In this document: piece by piece, positions 23,326 through 36,660 of the stretch
How the letters are laid out: every line of letters begins with the position of its first letter
Numbering within the stretch: the stretch's first letter is position 1
From: Theobroma cacao
Taxonomy: Eukaryota > Streptophyta > Magnoliopsida > Malvales > Malvaceae
Reading direction: 5' to 3'
Assembly (NCBI RefSeq): GCF_000208745.1
Contig: NC_030852.1
Span: forward strand, 28,313,893 to 28,377,892
Length of the DNA: 64,000 nt
The notes under the pieces: model-generated
What the model saw: only the letters and a program-made list of their open reading frames with translations
Told to the model about the DNA's origin: nothing
Databases searched by the model: none
Made by a program: the position numbers and the translations under genes

Positions 23326-26300
23326 TTTCTGACTAACAAGCCTTAATTATTCAAAGGCAAGATTCAGTGATGATTCAGCATCAAACATGGTTAGATTCGA
23401 GGCTGTCGAATCAGCAAAATAACCTAATCAATTATTATTAGGATAAGCTATCGAATGCAATATTCGACAGGCTACAGGGTGATTCGCTTGGCGGTACATT
23501 AAAATTATTTTGTGCAAAAATAGAGAGAGCCCTATCTCTGCTCTCTCTGCTTAAACTATAGGCCGCGAATTTCATCTCTTATGAATTCGGAAGGAAGAGT
23601 GAGGCTTTCGTACGTGAAGGATGATGGAGCAAATCTGGCTAAAGATTATGGCTCTACAAGGCTACGAAAGAGAACTGTTATTGAGTCAATAGATCCCAAG
23701 ATAATGATGGAATTATTTCATAAAATTAAAACTCACGTCAAGAGACAGTAATGGGTTTAGGACAGGTAGTGAAGCAGGATATTCATAATCTACACCTTAA
23801 TTGGTGGCTTTACAGTAGTGCAAAAGTGAACTAAATGGACCGGAGTATCTGCTGGGATGGGAGGTAGCTATGCCACGTGCAGAACCTAAAATGGGAGATT
23901 TTCTTCCTACATATATAAATATACCAGCAATGCTTATGCCGCAATTCATTTGTTAATAATTGCTACTTAAAAAAAAAAAAGAATTGTTAATGATTGCTTG
24001 ACAAAGCATAACTCTATCTCTGCCATATTGTACGATATGCTAGTAATTTTTTGAAATAGCAAGTACTCCCAACATTCTAAAACAAGTTGGGTGATGAGTC
24101 CCAGCAGCATAGCTGTATGCACATGCCTTTACAGGCAGGTGTACCCTTAGCACCTTGTCACTTAATTAATAATTCCAGAGATCCTCTGCCAGAAATGATT
24201 TTTAGAGAATCTGTTGTACAACTAATTTCTGTTACTCTCTAAATAAGAAACTAGCCCCTGCTTCTCCCCACTTTTCTTCACCTCTTATTTTACAAAAATA
24301 TTATATATATAATTTCTAGTTTATCTTTTCTTGGTACATATCAAATTGTAAGTTTAAGTTTTATTTGATCTTTAAAGGCAACGGGTCATCCGTTACATAT
24401 CTCATTGTCAAAGAGACTATGATATATTATTATTACTACTAAAAGATACAGCCTTTCACGATTTTTTTTTTTTTAAAAAGTATTTAAAGACAGATTAAAT
24501 AAAAGTCCACCATGTTTAATTTAATTTACGTTTATTTCATTAGCATGCTTAAATAGTCCGAGGTATCTAATAATAATGGCACTGATTAATTTTCAAGTTT
24601 CTATATATAGTCACCACCAAACATAAACAAGCATGATTCTAAGTCCACATGTGACAATTAAGCAAAATGATTGAAGAAAAACCTTACGCTTTATGAAATA
24701 ATGTAAATAAAAATGTATAAAATAAACATAGCCTGTTCAGGCGCTTATCTCACAGCTGACGCTAATAGTTACATGCCCTTCAATAAGGCAAATTGTATTT
24801 TGCAAAAGTCTTCCCTTTTAGCAAACTAAATTATACCATCAACATGTTCTTCTTTTTTTCGAAAATAAATACAATATTAGCCGTCAACATGCTTTATGCA
24901 ATATATAAATTAAATATCCAATTCAGTTTCTGTATGTATCCAAAAAAATTATAATTTATATAAGTTCTTTTATATATATATATAAAGAGGGAGAAGAAAA
25001 TTAAATAAAAAGATTATGAGGTCATTGAACAAAATTCAAAGCACTTGGGAAGTGAGACGCGGCCTTTCGAAACCGTCAAAAGATAATGAAGAGAGTTTAA
25101 TTGAGTTGGAGAGATAGTAGAGGAAGCCAACTTAGCCAGACGGAAAAGAGCTGATCAACTGATTTATATAAAAGGTTTCAGTCGGGGACCGCTATCATCG
25201 GTGGAATTTTTTTGCTTTTGCTCAGCTGTTTGTATGGTACTTCGGTGGCTAAATCATTGCTTTTGCTTGTTTACATTGAAACCGAAGAGAATAAAAAAAA
25301 AAATTAAAACCCAACATGAATATTGATTATACCTAAAGAAATATTCTGCAATTTGCTTTATTTAAAGGTAATCTGGCAGAAGGGTACGATGGGTTTGGAC
25401 GTATTTCATTCACTTTCATAATGAAAAACATCAATCAGTTTGAGTGCAGAAGGACAAAAGACAATCCGTAAAGCATTTATTGATATTTGAAGAATATGAA
25501 GAAAGGAACAAAAAGATAAAAGATTGATTGAAGATTAAGGTAGTTGAACTCAGGGGAAGCTTAATCGTGCAAATTTTCCACTGACGTTTTATGCTGACAA
25601 GCTGTTCCAGCTTGTTCTGTTTATCACTGTTTAGCTGCCTGAATCTCTAGGTTAATAAACCATGAAACAATTAATGTGTTTTTAGTGGCCTAATTGATTT
25701 GATTATAATCTGTTTATCGAGCATATGATGTCAACGAAAACTTATCAATTAGCCTCGTCACAGGCATATATGAAAAACAAAAATCAGCATTGAATATCAA
25801 ATACTAGTATAGGAGAATAAAAACAGAGCAGGATGGAAAACTTATCTAATTATTAGAGTTGCAAGGGGTAATCCAAAATGCAGCAAAATACGCATGTAGC
25901 AGGTTGTGAGTACATCGTTTTCAAGCCGCCGTACCAATCCAATCCATCTCAATAATTAACATCATAATTCCCGAGATAAGATCATCCTCATCAATGAATA
26001 AGCAAGCCTTTTGAACAGACAGGGATGAACATATAAACAATGTTCAGAGTAATTCTTGGACAAACATGATTATCCCAAAAAAAAAAAATAAATGAAGTAA
26101 CAAGAAAAAGTAGGTATACATTTTGAAAACAACCTTAAAAACTGATGAGAGCAATCATATATAGCATTTCCTACAACATCTTGAATGGGAGCATAGGGGC
26201 TATTAGGTTACAGAGTCCTTAATGATAACTGGTAAGAGCCAGATTAAGGAAGGCAAGGGACACTTGACTTGGATGGAAGTCAAAGGAAATCTTTTAACTG

Positions 26301-27696
26301 AAATGAAAAGACGCAAATTCAAGTTGTTCATGAAAGGGCACAATAAAGCTTAAAATTATATACTAGGACATAACATTTCTAAGAGTCAAGCCAATTATAA
26401 TTTAGATTAGATCAGTACTATATGTTGCAGAATAAATTTTATATTCCTGAGAAAAAAAATAATACAAGTGTTGGGATTTTGGATAAACAATTTGTTCCAT
26501 AGTCAAGACAGATGCAACAATGGATGAGGCCGGAATAGCATCATTGATTCGTCGTGATGTTCTTTCATTGAACAATGCATTTATGCATATTGTAGGATAA
26601 AATATCCCTCACAAGAATTGGAATCAAGTCATAACTCAACTCTGATGCATGTGGCAATCCCTTCTTGTGTGGGATTAATTCCTCCTGAGACTTGTCTTTG
26701 TAGAGTTAAATTTGAGATGTATGGCCCATTAATTACCATGATTACGGCGTAAATTTTGTGTCAATGACATAGATTGATAATATCAAGCTTAGGATCTGTC
26801 GTTGCATCATGCCACCGGAAGGGAATCCCCAATCAGGTAGGCTTTATCCAAACTAAATTAATCAAGAGATATTCAAGGGACCACACATCAACATGGGAAT
26901 TGAAAGTGACCGTTGCATGCTTATCACTGTTACTACTTTTTTTACAAAGTACTTTTGTTTTTGGGGAGCACAGGAGCTAGAGACTGGAAAATGGTAGAAG
27001 ATTGTGGTTTAAGGCTCAATTCACGGGGTTTCTCCCTTAGTGAAAGTCACTGTCCATTTACTGTACAGATCACATGCTTCGAGTAAACAACCACATGCCT
27101 CGCTGCTAATTTTGGCGTTTGGGCCACCTCCACCATTGTCACTCTCATCCTTCCTGTCAACTTTAGTTATTGAAGAATAATCAGTAAAATCAGGTTATTT
27201 CCCCCATCAAAAAGATGAAAAAAAAAAAAGAAATAAATCAGGCGATCCCTAAATTTATGGCAATCCAAATTTTCTTTTATCGTTTCTTGCTACTCATGGT
27301 AAATTACAATCTTATAGTGCATTGATTCTATCAACTTTAATTGGACCACCAAGATTAACAACTGATTTTCCTCCCAAAAAAAAATTCCTCATAAACTCTA
27401 TGAGCTATGTCGTAATTAGTAGTTGTACATTGACATGGTTTATGTTTGTACATAAGCTAATAACTATGTACCATGCAAATGGTACAGGTATCTATAATTT
27501 TAGTCACAAAAAAATTCTTTCATCATCGATCATGATTAGAGAAAAAAGGAACACTGAAATTTATCATGTTAATGGGCCATTGTCGAAAGCACCTTAGATA
27601 GTGTAGTATTCTCAAGTGGAGCCAAAATTTGAGTGGGTCAATGTCAAAGGTTTTGGTGGACTCTGACCAGAAGACCAAAGCAGAGAGCGAGAGACA
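18563..27696. other. Long gene-free interval (first part)
   Basis: The MATE 3'UTR probably occupies the first ~300 bases. The rest is AT-rich DNA with many short microsatellites, including (AT)n at 21009-21035 and (CAT)n(TTA)n at 23281-23326, and homopolymer tracts. The short open frames lack family motifs and supporting exon structure. I see no RNA gene. It may hold degraded transposons I cannot recognise. Confidence 0.5.
23281..23326. repeat. (CAT)n(TTA)n compound trinucleotide microsatellite
   Basis: Starts as CATCATCAT and passes through TTATCATTA into a pure ATT run. Confidence 0.9.
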
Positions 27697-27875
27697 GTGG
27701 CGCCCTCTCAGGGAGACAAGACACTCACCGGAAGAAAGCTGTACGGTTGGGAGACCGAACCCTGGTTCGGATAATTGTTGGTTAAGAAGGTTTCCCTAGA
27801 AAGTATATAAACGGTTGAAAGAGTACATGGTGGCTATTTTGGTTGCTTGAATGGCCGCAATTCCGTGTCAACTTT
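27697..27875. repeat. Copy A of a diverged direct repeat (partner at 29737-29911)
   Basis: Begins with GTGGCGCCCTCTCAGGGAGA and ends with ATTCCGTGTCAACTT. An internal CCGAACCCTGGTTCGG segment is itself a near-perfect palindrome. Spacing between the two end motifs is about 160 bp, nearly the same as in copy B. No coding potential recognised. Confidence 0.6.
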
Positions 27876-29736
27876 GGGCCTCTTGGCGTCAATGAAAAGG
27901 CAAAATTAAAGCCGTGTACATCTCCCTCACGACTACAGCGACTACTAAGCGTTAGATTCTTGGAACCTACATCCATGCATGTCATTGGCCTACCAAGGAA
28001 AAAAAATTTCAGATTCTTGATCCATCTAGGGGAACAGATTCTTTATTTTCTAAATGATCTGTTTGAGGGAACAGATTCTTTATCTTCAAGTCAAAAAAAT
28101 GCTTTGTCATGTAACGGTAGCAAGCCCCATGCATGGAACTTAACTCCTGTAATTTATTCGAGTTAAGTTGATATTTCTTCTAGGGATCGCAAATCATGGG
28201 AAAGTTGAGATAGAGCTGTTAGGGTGGATTAATTAGATCATCAATCAAATCCTGAACCTAGTCTAAGTTTCCTTGTTCAATGCACTTCATAGCTCTACGC
28301 CTTATCTTCTAGGGTTATAAAATAATAATTTGATAAATTAAACTAAGATTAACGAAATAGACAAAAAAGATAATAAAGAATAATATTATCATATATCCAA
28401 AAAAAATTAAAAACGAATAGTAAACGTCGGGCCCTTGTTTCTAGCTGAAAGTGGGCGGCATGGCGCATGCATGTGCCCAACGAAGAGGCCATGCAAATTG
28501 CAATATGCCAATTTCCATGTGAGGATAAGTAAGATAACACCACCAAAAAAACCAAATTAGTATAAAATCAAAAAGTTTGTACACGTGCGCCAGCGGGTCA
28601 GCAAAGTACATTGAACAGCATGACAGCAAAGAAGGAAAGAATTACCTGAGTTGAAGAACGGATGCTTATTCTGCATGAACGATCGAGAACGATATCTAAC
28701 TTTGAACTTTGAACTTTGAAATAACAATAGTAGTAGTAGTAATAGCAATTCTTATCTTTTTCTTTTTCTTTTTCTTCTTTGTTCAAAGTAGAGATTAAGA
28801 ATCGTCAAAAGGACAAACCCATGATCTTTGAATATTTTGTGATGAAAAAAGTTGGGGGCGCTGGCCGAGTTTGCTGAGTCACACCCACCCACTTTTCCTC
28901 TCGGAACGTTCGAATATATCACGCGCCGACGTCTTTAATTAATCTGTTCAAAGCTCCTTTGTGGTAATGACTGTATTGCCGAAAGTACCACAGTTCACAT
29001 TTCTTTTTGTTTACTACATATCCTCTCAGGCTCACCATTGCTAAGAGATATGATAGGATTAATAAACTCACGTTTTGATAATGTGGGACATAAGATTTTT
29101 TTGTTTTTTTCAGATGTCTACCCCACGGGTACCTAGGGATCAGAGATTTTTGTTTTATATGCTTACCGTTTGGGAAAATTATGATCTTAATTTGTTAAAC
29201 ATATATAGGTCTGAAAATACTTAGTAGTCTTGACTTGATTCAATGATTGTTATATTTAGTTAAAAACGTATTAGTATAGTTCTATATGCACCCTAAGTGT
29301 TGAGACTTGAGAATGCTTCGATAGATATCGCTATCCATGAAATTAGCATTTAAGTTGTGCCCATTGTTTATTCGGTTGCTTGGTTCGTATAAAGATCATC
29401 GATAAAGTATTTTTTGGACGGCATAAGATCCACAGATTCGGATAAAGAAAGAAGGAAAAGAAAAATCTAACACGATTGATCAGCTAGCAATATTGTAATT
29501 TGCATATTACATGGATCAGGTGACATTATCTGAACACTATTGGAAAGGATAAGTACAGATAAATCCCTCATGTACATTGCTTCTAGGAAAAGAAGCACTT
29601 TAAGACTTTGATTTTTCCCATAATAGTAGAGAATATTGTCGTTTTCAAAGAATGGACCACCGCCAAAAGAAATGAAAAAGAGAAGGAATATGTATAGATA
29701 ATGGAATATTACGGGGATAATGGCAACAGCTGAGAT
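27876..29736. other. Gene-free DNA between the two repeat copies
   Basis: Includes a TTTGAAC triplication near 28690-28720, (TAG)n near 28730, pyrimidine repeats at 28755-28785, and a GC-richer island (28855-28945) containing GGAACGTTCGAA, which resembles a heat-shock element. No supported gene. Confidence 0.45.
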
Positions 29737-29911
29737 GGTGGCGCCCTCCCGTGGAGACAAGCGGCAAATGAAAGCGAACCCTTAGGCTCGGATTGTGACG
29801 AACCAAAGGCAAAGGCAGTTTTTGGCACCCCGGCCGGAATCTTTGGCTCCATCGTCTAGCATTTGTGAGACAGCTTTGGTAGGCAAAGGTGCCATGATTC
29901 CGTGTCAACTT
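29737..29911. repeat. Copy B of the diverged direct repeat (partner at 27697-27875)
   Basis: Shares GGTGGCGCCCTC..GGAGACAAG at the left end, a CGAACCC segment in the interior and ATTCCGTGTCAACTT at the right end with copy A, in the same order and orientation, with ~156 against ~160 bp between the end motifs. The interior is otherwise poorly alignable by eye. Confidence 0.6.
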
Positions 29912-32900
29912 GGAACTCCCTTAAAGTAGGGAACTATACTCCAAAGCTAGTAAAAAACAGAGGAAAAATTAAAGTATACTATTTTGATTACATGATCATC
30001 AACAACGATTCAACTGCCATCTGGTGGAAAGTAAAGAAAAATACAATGTGCACAGCATTTTCAAAGTGTACCCATATTGACTCCTTTTCTCTTTTTTAGA
30101 ATTTAAATTGTTAGGTTCAATCAAGAGTGCTCATGATCAGTAAGTTGTCCAATTTATGGTTTGAGATAAGATTGAAATGCTAAATTATCTTCTGATCAGT
30201 GGTGCAAGTATACTTAGCTTCAAGCTAAGGTCATCACTAAGCTTTCGTTGATCTCAATGCTAAAAGATTTCCAAAATCACAGTTTATGAATGTTGTTCCT
30301 CTTATCTTTTCTACCCAAAAAATCAAGTTATGAGTTAATAGTATTAGTATTGTTATTTGAATTATAAGGGAGAGTGCAAAGCTCAACGTCATTCTTAGCC
30401 AAGTATAACATCAGTGCATCACTCATAGCCACGATTGCAATCTTCAAGGAAATTACGGAAAGTGTGTGCAACTTTCACAATGAAGATCCAATAATCTTCA
30501 AAAGAATAGAAAAAAGTATGGGTGAAAAAGCTCATTCTCTTTGAAATGAGGGCAAGCCCTCCGTCACTTACAGTTCATTTTTTTCTTGCACCAAATCAAG
30601 TTCATTAAAACTTTCTTTTCAAGTATTAATCAATGCTGTGGATCCATGGCGGAAGTTTTGCTTTTGACATGGACGGTAGTTAAAGTTGTTCATAATCATT
30701 AAATAAGTTGATAAAGATAAGCAAATCTGAGTGAAAAATTCACTTTAATATTAGTCTTAAAGCTCAGTTGGGCCAAAGCTCACTAGATAAAGTTTCGTAG
30801 TTTATTAGATACTTAGTGGGCCTTTGTAGCAACTAATCAGAAGCCATTTGTGCAAAAATCCACTACCCTTATCAATTGCATCATCCTCGCAGTTTTTCCT
30901 TTTTTTCTATTTCTTTTTAACTTTGGGTTTCATTTTTATATTGATTTAAGGATAAATATGAATCAGCATCCCATGTTTATGTATCTACAAGAAAAGGAGA
31001 TTAGGATCAAACTAAGAACAAACAGAGGGGGCTGAAAAAAGGGCCCAAGTCCATGCACAAAGAAAAAAAGAATTACGGGCCTGAATGAAATTGAACCATC
31101 AACGAGTTCAACGAACGAGCATCTTTGTTAATCCTGAGTAGGGCCTTCGCCCATCTCTGCTTACTAGATCCAGCCCATTTCTGCTTAATCGCTGCTCAAA
31201 CTACAATCCTGGACTCTATCTCCATGTTCCTTCTCATTGTTTGGTACTTCCAATGCTCTTTACTTCCACCAAATACAGGATTTGAAGCAGCGGTGATTGG
31301 GAAGTATACCGGTAGAAGTCTTTCCAACTGTCCACCCATCAAACAGAAATTGCTTGGTCTTGGCTGAGCCAAGTTATGATTTCAGAATCGGGAGTCCTGT
31401 AGGAGGGACACTTCACTCAGAATTGTCCGTTCTAATCAAAATGATGAGGCAGTAAATGTACTTAAAACTGGAGTCGGAAGCCAAGTTGAAGTTGTCATTT
31501 ACTTGTGTCAAGTACGGTTATCTTCAATCTTGCCTATTCCATGCAGTGTCGCACAAATTCTACTTTCTTCTTCCCATGAATGAAGCAGCAGGTACTTTGC
31601 AAAGACAAAATAACTACTTTCATTGTCTTTCAAGCACCTGTTCGGTGCATATTGGTTCAAGAACATGACGATAAACCGTCACTATACATTAAAATTTAAG
31701 GTATTTGATACCATATATAGGGGTAAAGTAAAATTGAACATTCAAACGCGAACCATGCCAATAAATCGCCACCTAACAAGGTGGGCGAACAATTAGGCCA
31801 AGCTTCCAAACTTTTAATACCTTGTCTGATTCATATCAAATACGATTTTTACTAATTTTTTAAATAATTGAGGATATTTTTGTTACATGTTACAAATTAG
31901 AACAATCCTATTTCTGCCAATTTCAAATCTTTGTTTTTCACCTCCTCAAAACGGGAGAATATAATTAATTTCATTACATAATTTATATATATATAAAGTC
32001 CACCTAATCCTAACCCTAAACATGAAAGAAAACAAAAATCATTTTGCCATGGAGCATCAGTAGTGATTAAGCGGTTATTGTCCTTCACATATTTCAAGAC
32101 ATGTATCAGTGACCAAACTAGCAAACTGACTTTGCCCGACCATTAATTGTTCCTCCCTTGCTTGGTTGACAAGTTTCAATCACAAAAACCTGCCATGAAT
32201 GTAGCTGCTTTTGTTGACACACATTCAAGTTTCCCCAGCAAAATTAGGTGGTACCAGCTAGATCCAAGGCCACACCGCTCTCACTAGTGAGGAATTGTAT
32301 TTGTGTTGATAATGGCTTTTACTAGATTTTACTCCCAATTTCACAATATTCTTCTTGAACTTGTGTGTGTGTGTGTGTGTTTTTCTTCTTTCTTTTGGTA
32401 ATCGCTTTAATTTTACATATTCAAGTACTGATTACAGACACGTATATTATGCGCTTTGCTTTGCCCACTTTATGCATTGTTTTGCATTAGTATATATTTT
32501 TGGCTTTGCCTCAGGATAAAGACATTAGAACCATATGATTTTGTAGCTAATCATATTTTTAGCTGAAAGATCATACTGCGAAAAGATAGCTCATCTGACC
32601 AATATTTTGGTACACAACATCATCAAGATTCGTAATTACTAGTATTAGTTAATTAGGCACGTTTTCTCATTGATGCCTTTCCCGCGAGCTCACCGACGGT
32701 CTAGCAGCCTTCCCCTGCGGGCAGCAGCTTTTGTTCTTAATTTATAGATACCGTCCAATTTAGTAAGGAGTGATTTAGACCTTTGTTAATTAATTCCATA
32801 ATATTTTATCACCACCTTAACAAAAGTTGTATCTCTCGAATCCTGTTGGGGCATGGCTCCAACCTCCAAAGATCATTATAGTAAAATCGATGAAGCATGT

Positions 32901-34356
32901 ATTCTTTGATGCCTCCCTCATGCTTTTATCAGGGTAAAGCTATACAATAAAGCGTTGATAGGATAATATTGACTCTAGAAATGCACATTTCTCGAGCAAT
33001 TATTGATGTTCTGTTACTAACCTTTCATGTTTAATACTATCTTTTATTCTTTATTCGAACTTTCTATCATCATTTCCATTGGATGGTAGATCACCACTCT
33101 CTCTCTCTCTCTCTCTATTTATTTATTTATTAGTTTTCATAAATTTGGACCCTCTGATGCTAAGCAAAATTGAGGGAGGGCAGTTTTCTTTTTGCCGTTC
33201 TTCCCATGGAAAGATATGTTCACGTCTATCAAGCGCAAATGAGTTGCCAGAAAGCAACTTCTGCTGGGACTTCCTGCTGGCAGTTTTGTCATTCTGAATT
33301 ATTATGTTAATGACGGGCGGGACCTTTTTCTCCAAAAATATCTCAAACTATTACTATATCGCTTCACACATATAGATACGTTTGGACTGAAACCATCCGG
33401 GGGTCATTTTTAAGAACGCCTACTTTAACCAACACCTTTTTTGTTCTCCTTCTTACCCAATTTCTAGCCCTTTCCTAATAAAGTTCAAACGGTATTAATC
33501 ATAAAATGTATTACGATCAGAAAAGGCAATGAAACTCAGGGTTCTTGTTCTTTACTCCATCTCAACGTGGCCCTGTTTGTGAGTCTTTATATTGCGTAGG
33601 TCATAGGTATGATAGGCTAAAATCCTAAATAAGGCAGGTTTTCTGGAATTGGAATCAGTGATCATCATATCTTAACACACATTTTCCTTTTAAATGGTTT
33701 AAGTAATCCACCGTAGTCATCATTTCCTTTGCACTTTTTATCAGGCTTGGCTTCCTATCAGTGGAGGGGTTAGTTATCCGGTTACCAAAAGTCCATTCCA
33801 TTTAACACCGCCCTTTTTGTCAGTATGTAGTAGTCCCCAGAGTAAGCAAGGTATAAAAGATTAAATAGTGTTTTCAACCAACCACTATTCTCTTTTAGAC
33901 TCGCAAGTGAACAATCAATTTAAATTGACCTGGCTTTCCCATTTGGTCCAGAAATGGACGTGAAATTCAGATTACACATTTAGGCAGCCAAAGTACACCT
34001 CCCCTATCTGCTGGAGTTCATAAACCTAGCATCTCAATTAACAAGTCTACAAATATTTAAGTGTTTGTCACCATCACAAGCAGGACAGTACAATACAAAT
34101 TGGAAAATGAATTCAAGGAAAATAAAAATAGGGGTAGAGAGTAACAGTTTTTCAGTTATAATCACCATAGTAATTTAATAATCACTATGGTCGAAGCCCC
34201 ATTTATTTTCTAGTGAACTGAATGACAGCTTAAAAAAGGGTGGTGCCCAAGAAACTCTAAGTACAGAAAGAATGGAAGAAGAGATAACAAACCCAACTGG
34301 AAGACAAACCCAAAGCACATCCACACACACAAAAAAACAGAGACGTGGCATACTGC
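29912..34356. other. Long gene-free interval (second part)
   Basis: Plain AT-rich intergenic DNA with (GT)9 at 32362-32380 and (CT)n at 33097-33117. The final ~200 bases (34150-34356) are the likely 3'UTR of the minus-strand BAG gene. No other gene or RNA recognised. Confidence 0.5.
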
Positions 34357-35839
34357 TTAGTCGAAGAATTCCCAAGGGAACTTTGGCGGGACTGAATTAT
34401 TGGATGTTGATGATGTGGATGTGGCTGTAGAAGTAGATGTTGAGGGGAGCGGCAACAATGAAGGAGAAGAATCAAATGTCTCCCATTTCGTGGTTACAAC
34501 GACCGCCCCCGATGCTGAATGCTTTGATTGCCGTTGTTGCTGCTGGTATTGTTGATGAACTGGCAAATGGGCGACGGAGTTCCTAGATTGCTGCTCCTGG
34601 TTTGGTGCTACTCTTTGCCCGTTAAAATGCCTAGATTGCTGCTCTTGGATTGGGGCTAGTTTTTGACCATTTGTATGCCTATGTTGGTTCTGCATTGGCA
34701 TTTGACCTCCATTGCTGCTAGGCACAGCGTTTTTAACCTTCAACATATCCAATGTCTCAACATATTTTTGAACTCTTCTCACCTTTCATCAACAACGGCA
34801 AATAAATATGAGGCTCAAAATCCCGGCAAATAAAACTTACTCAAACCACAGCAAACATAAATTTATCTTTTTAATTTTGGATAATGAATGAATATAAGTT
34901 AATTGTAGCAAATTGGAATGTCGATTACCTGCATTTTTCTTTGCAATTTGACATCTCCATCAGCCATAATGCCATCTAATTTAAGCAACTGATTCATCAG
35001 CAGCTCAATCAAATTAAGCACATCTTTTTCCGCTACTTTCCCTCCTTTAGTAATTATTGATTCAAAGGCAGACACCTACGCAATATCCAACCATAAGAAT
35101 TCAATCTTCATCGAACTAAGAAAAAAACGCTTCAACTCATAAATTCAAAGTAATTAAGACAAAAACTTACAAATTCAAAGCTCATAAATACAAAATTCAA
35201 TACTATCTACCTGGCCAGCAAGCCTATCAACTTCCAAGCTGATTTCAGAGATAGATTTAGAAGCCTTCTCCATCTTAGCATTCTTTCTCATCTCCAATAA
35301 CCTCTTTTCTTGACTAATTGGGTCTTCAACTAAAACAATTTTGGATTTGTCCTTCACACCTGCCATGTCAAGAAACGCATTGGAATCCCTCTCTTTGTCT
35401 TTGTATAACAGCTTTTGATCTTGATGGTGTAATCCTGTTGGCCCTGTCAACATCTTCTTCAACTCCCCTGCCACCTCAAAAACAACCCAAAGTCAATAAC
35501 TTAAATTAATTAATTCAATGGAGTTGAGAAAAAAAAAAGAAAAAAAAGGAAGAGTTTTGAATTTTTTTTTTTTCTTTTGTGGGGGTTGAAGGTGAGAAAT
35601 TTACCGAATGTAGCTTGAGAATTGATGCTGATTTCGTGGTAGATGGACCCGTACTTGACCCTAACTCTAATATTCGGTGGTGGGATGGTGCTTCGATCGG
35701 AATCCGGGCTTCGTTTTTGTACCAACATGCCTCCGGGTCTAAGCTCCCAATCATGAGCAGCCGGTTCACCTCCACCTCCACCTCCACCGCCATTGGTCAC
35801 CGGTGACAGCCCTGTCGCTTTAGTCTTCATTCTCATCAT
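34357..35839 (-). CDS. BAG1: BAG family molecular chaperone regulator 1 (BAG1-like)
   Basis: Cytosolic/nuclear Hsp70 co-chaperone. The BAG helices bind the Hsc70 ATPase domain and the ubiquitin-like domain can link to the proteasome. Four exons: 35839-35605, 35467-35211, 35075-34929 and 34782-34357, giving 354 aa with canonical splice sites. After a glycine run (18-24) and RPGGMLVQKR comes the ubiquitin-like fold (about 57-128, containing ELKKMLTGPTGLHHQDQKLL). The BAG domain (about 143-230) includes SEISLEVDRLAGQVSAFE and DGDVKLQRKMQVRRVQKYVE. A glutamine/serine-rich tail ends in VPPKFPWEFFD, a conserved plant BAG1-3 ending. It matches Arabidopsis BAG1 closely along its length. The next gene to the left is the MATE carrier, 15.8 kb away. 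Confidence 0.96.
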
Positions 35840-36660
35840 CTTTTTTTCTTTTTTACTAGTAAAATATTTTTGGTACGGTGACTAAAACAAAAAAAAAAAA
35901 AAAAAAGGGAAGGGGGTGAGTTTTTAGATCTCTAGAAAGAGTAGAAGTGGGCGATCTGTATCAGAGATCATGGAGAGGCATTGTTCAGACAAAGGTAGTT
36001 AAGAGGATGTTTTTACGAGAGACTCTCAGACTCTGACCCCAGCATTACACGAGTCCAATTGCTATAGCCACGCGTATTTACAAAGACACAAACTCACCAA
36101 AAAATAAAATCAAATAAAAAAGAAAAAGAAGAAAAAGCTTACAAGGCAAACCAAAGCAAGACACGAAAAGAAACTGAAACTCTTCGCCTTCTCCCTTTTC
36201 TCTTTCTTTCAACAACCAATGGCGTCTTACCAAAGGCAAGAAAAAAAGAGAGAAAACAAGAAAAATCTTCGATTCTTGCCCTGCAAGAAAACCAACCAAA
36301 CTCCCAGATCGCTGACCCAAAAAGAAGAAACCTCAGATCTCCCCAACAGAATGTAACCAAAATAGCTCGAAATTTACTAGGAAAAAGATATGCTGCTTTG
36401 AGAATCTGCGATTTTCCCCAAGGAAATTACGGAAAATTCAATGTCAAACAGGGAGAAACAAAATATAATCTACGAAATGAAAAATTTTTATTCAAAAGTA
36501 TGAATCTATCTCTTTCTCTCTCTTCCTTGTAGTTCTGGAAAACTCGTGGAAGAAGAGAAAAAGAAGAAGGCAAAAAATGAAAATGAATAAAAAACGAGTG
36601 GACAGCTAACTGAGCTGCTGTTGTGACTTAAGAAACTATATATCAAGATTATATAAATTT
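35840..36660 (-). promoter_or_regulatory. BAG1 5'UTR and promoter region
   Basis: Read on the minus strand, this stretch is pyrimidine-rich, typical of plant leaders, with a poly-T tract (35889-35907 on +, complement) and TATATA-like sequence near 36637-36644. A leader intron may be present. TSS position is uncertain. Confidence 0.4.

Noticed and set aside
27843..28166. 107-codon open frame overlapping repeat copy A
   Set aside because: Not preserved in repeat copy B, no domain, no clear promoter or splice partners.
35579..35806. Plus-strand open frame opposite BAG1 exon 1
   Set aside because: Antisense shadow of the glycine-rich N-terminus of BAG1.
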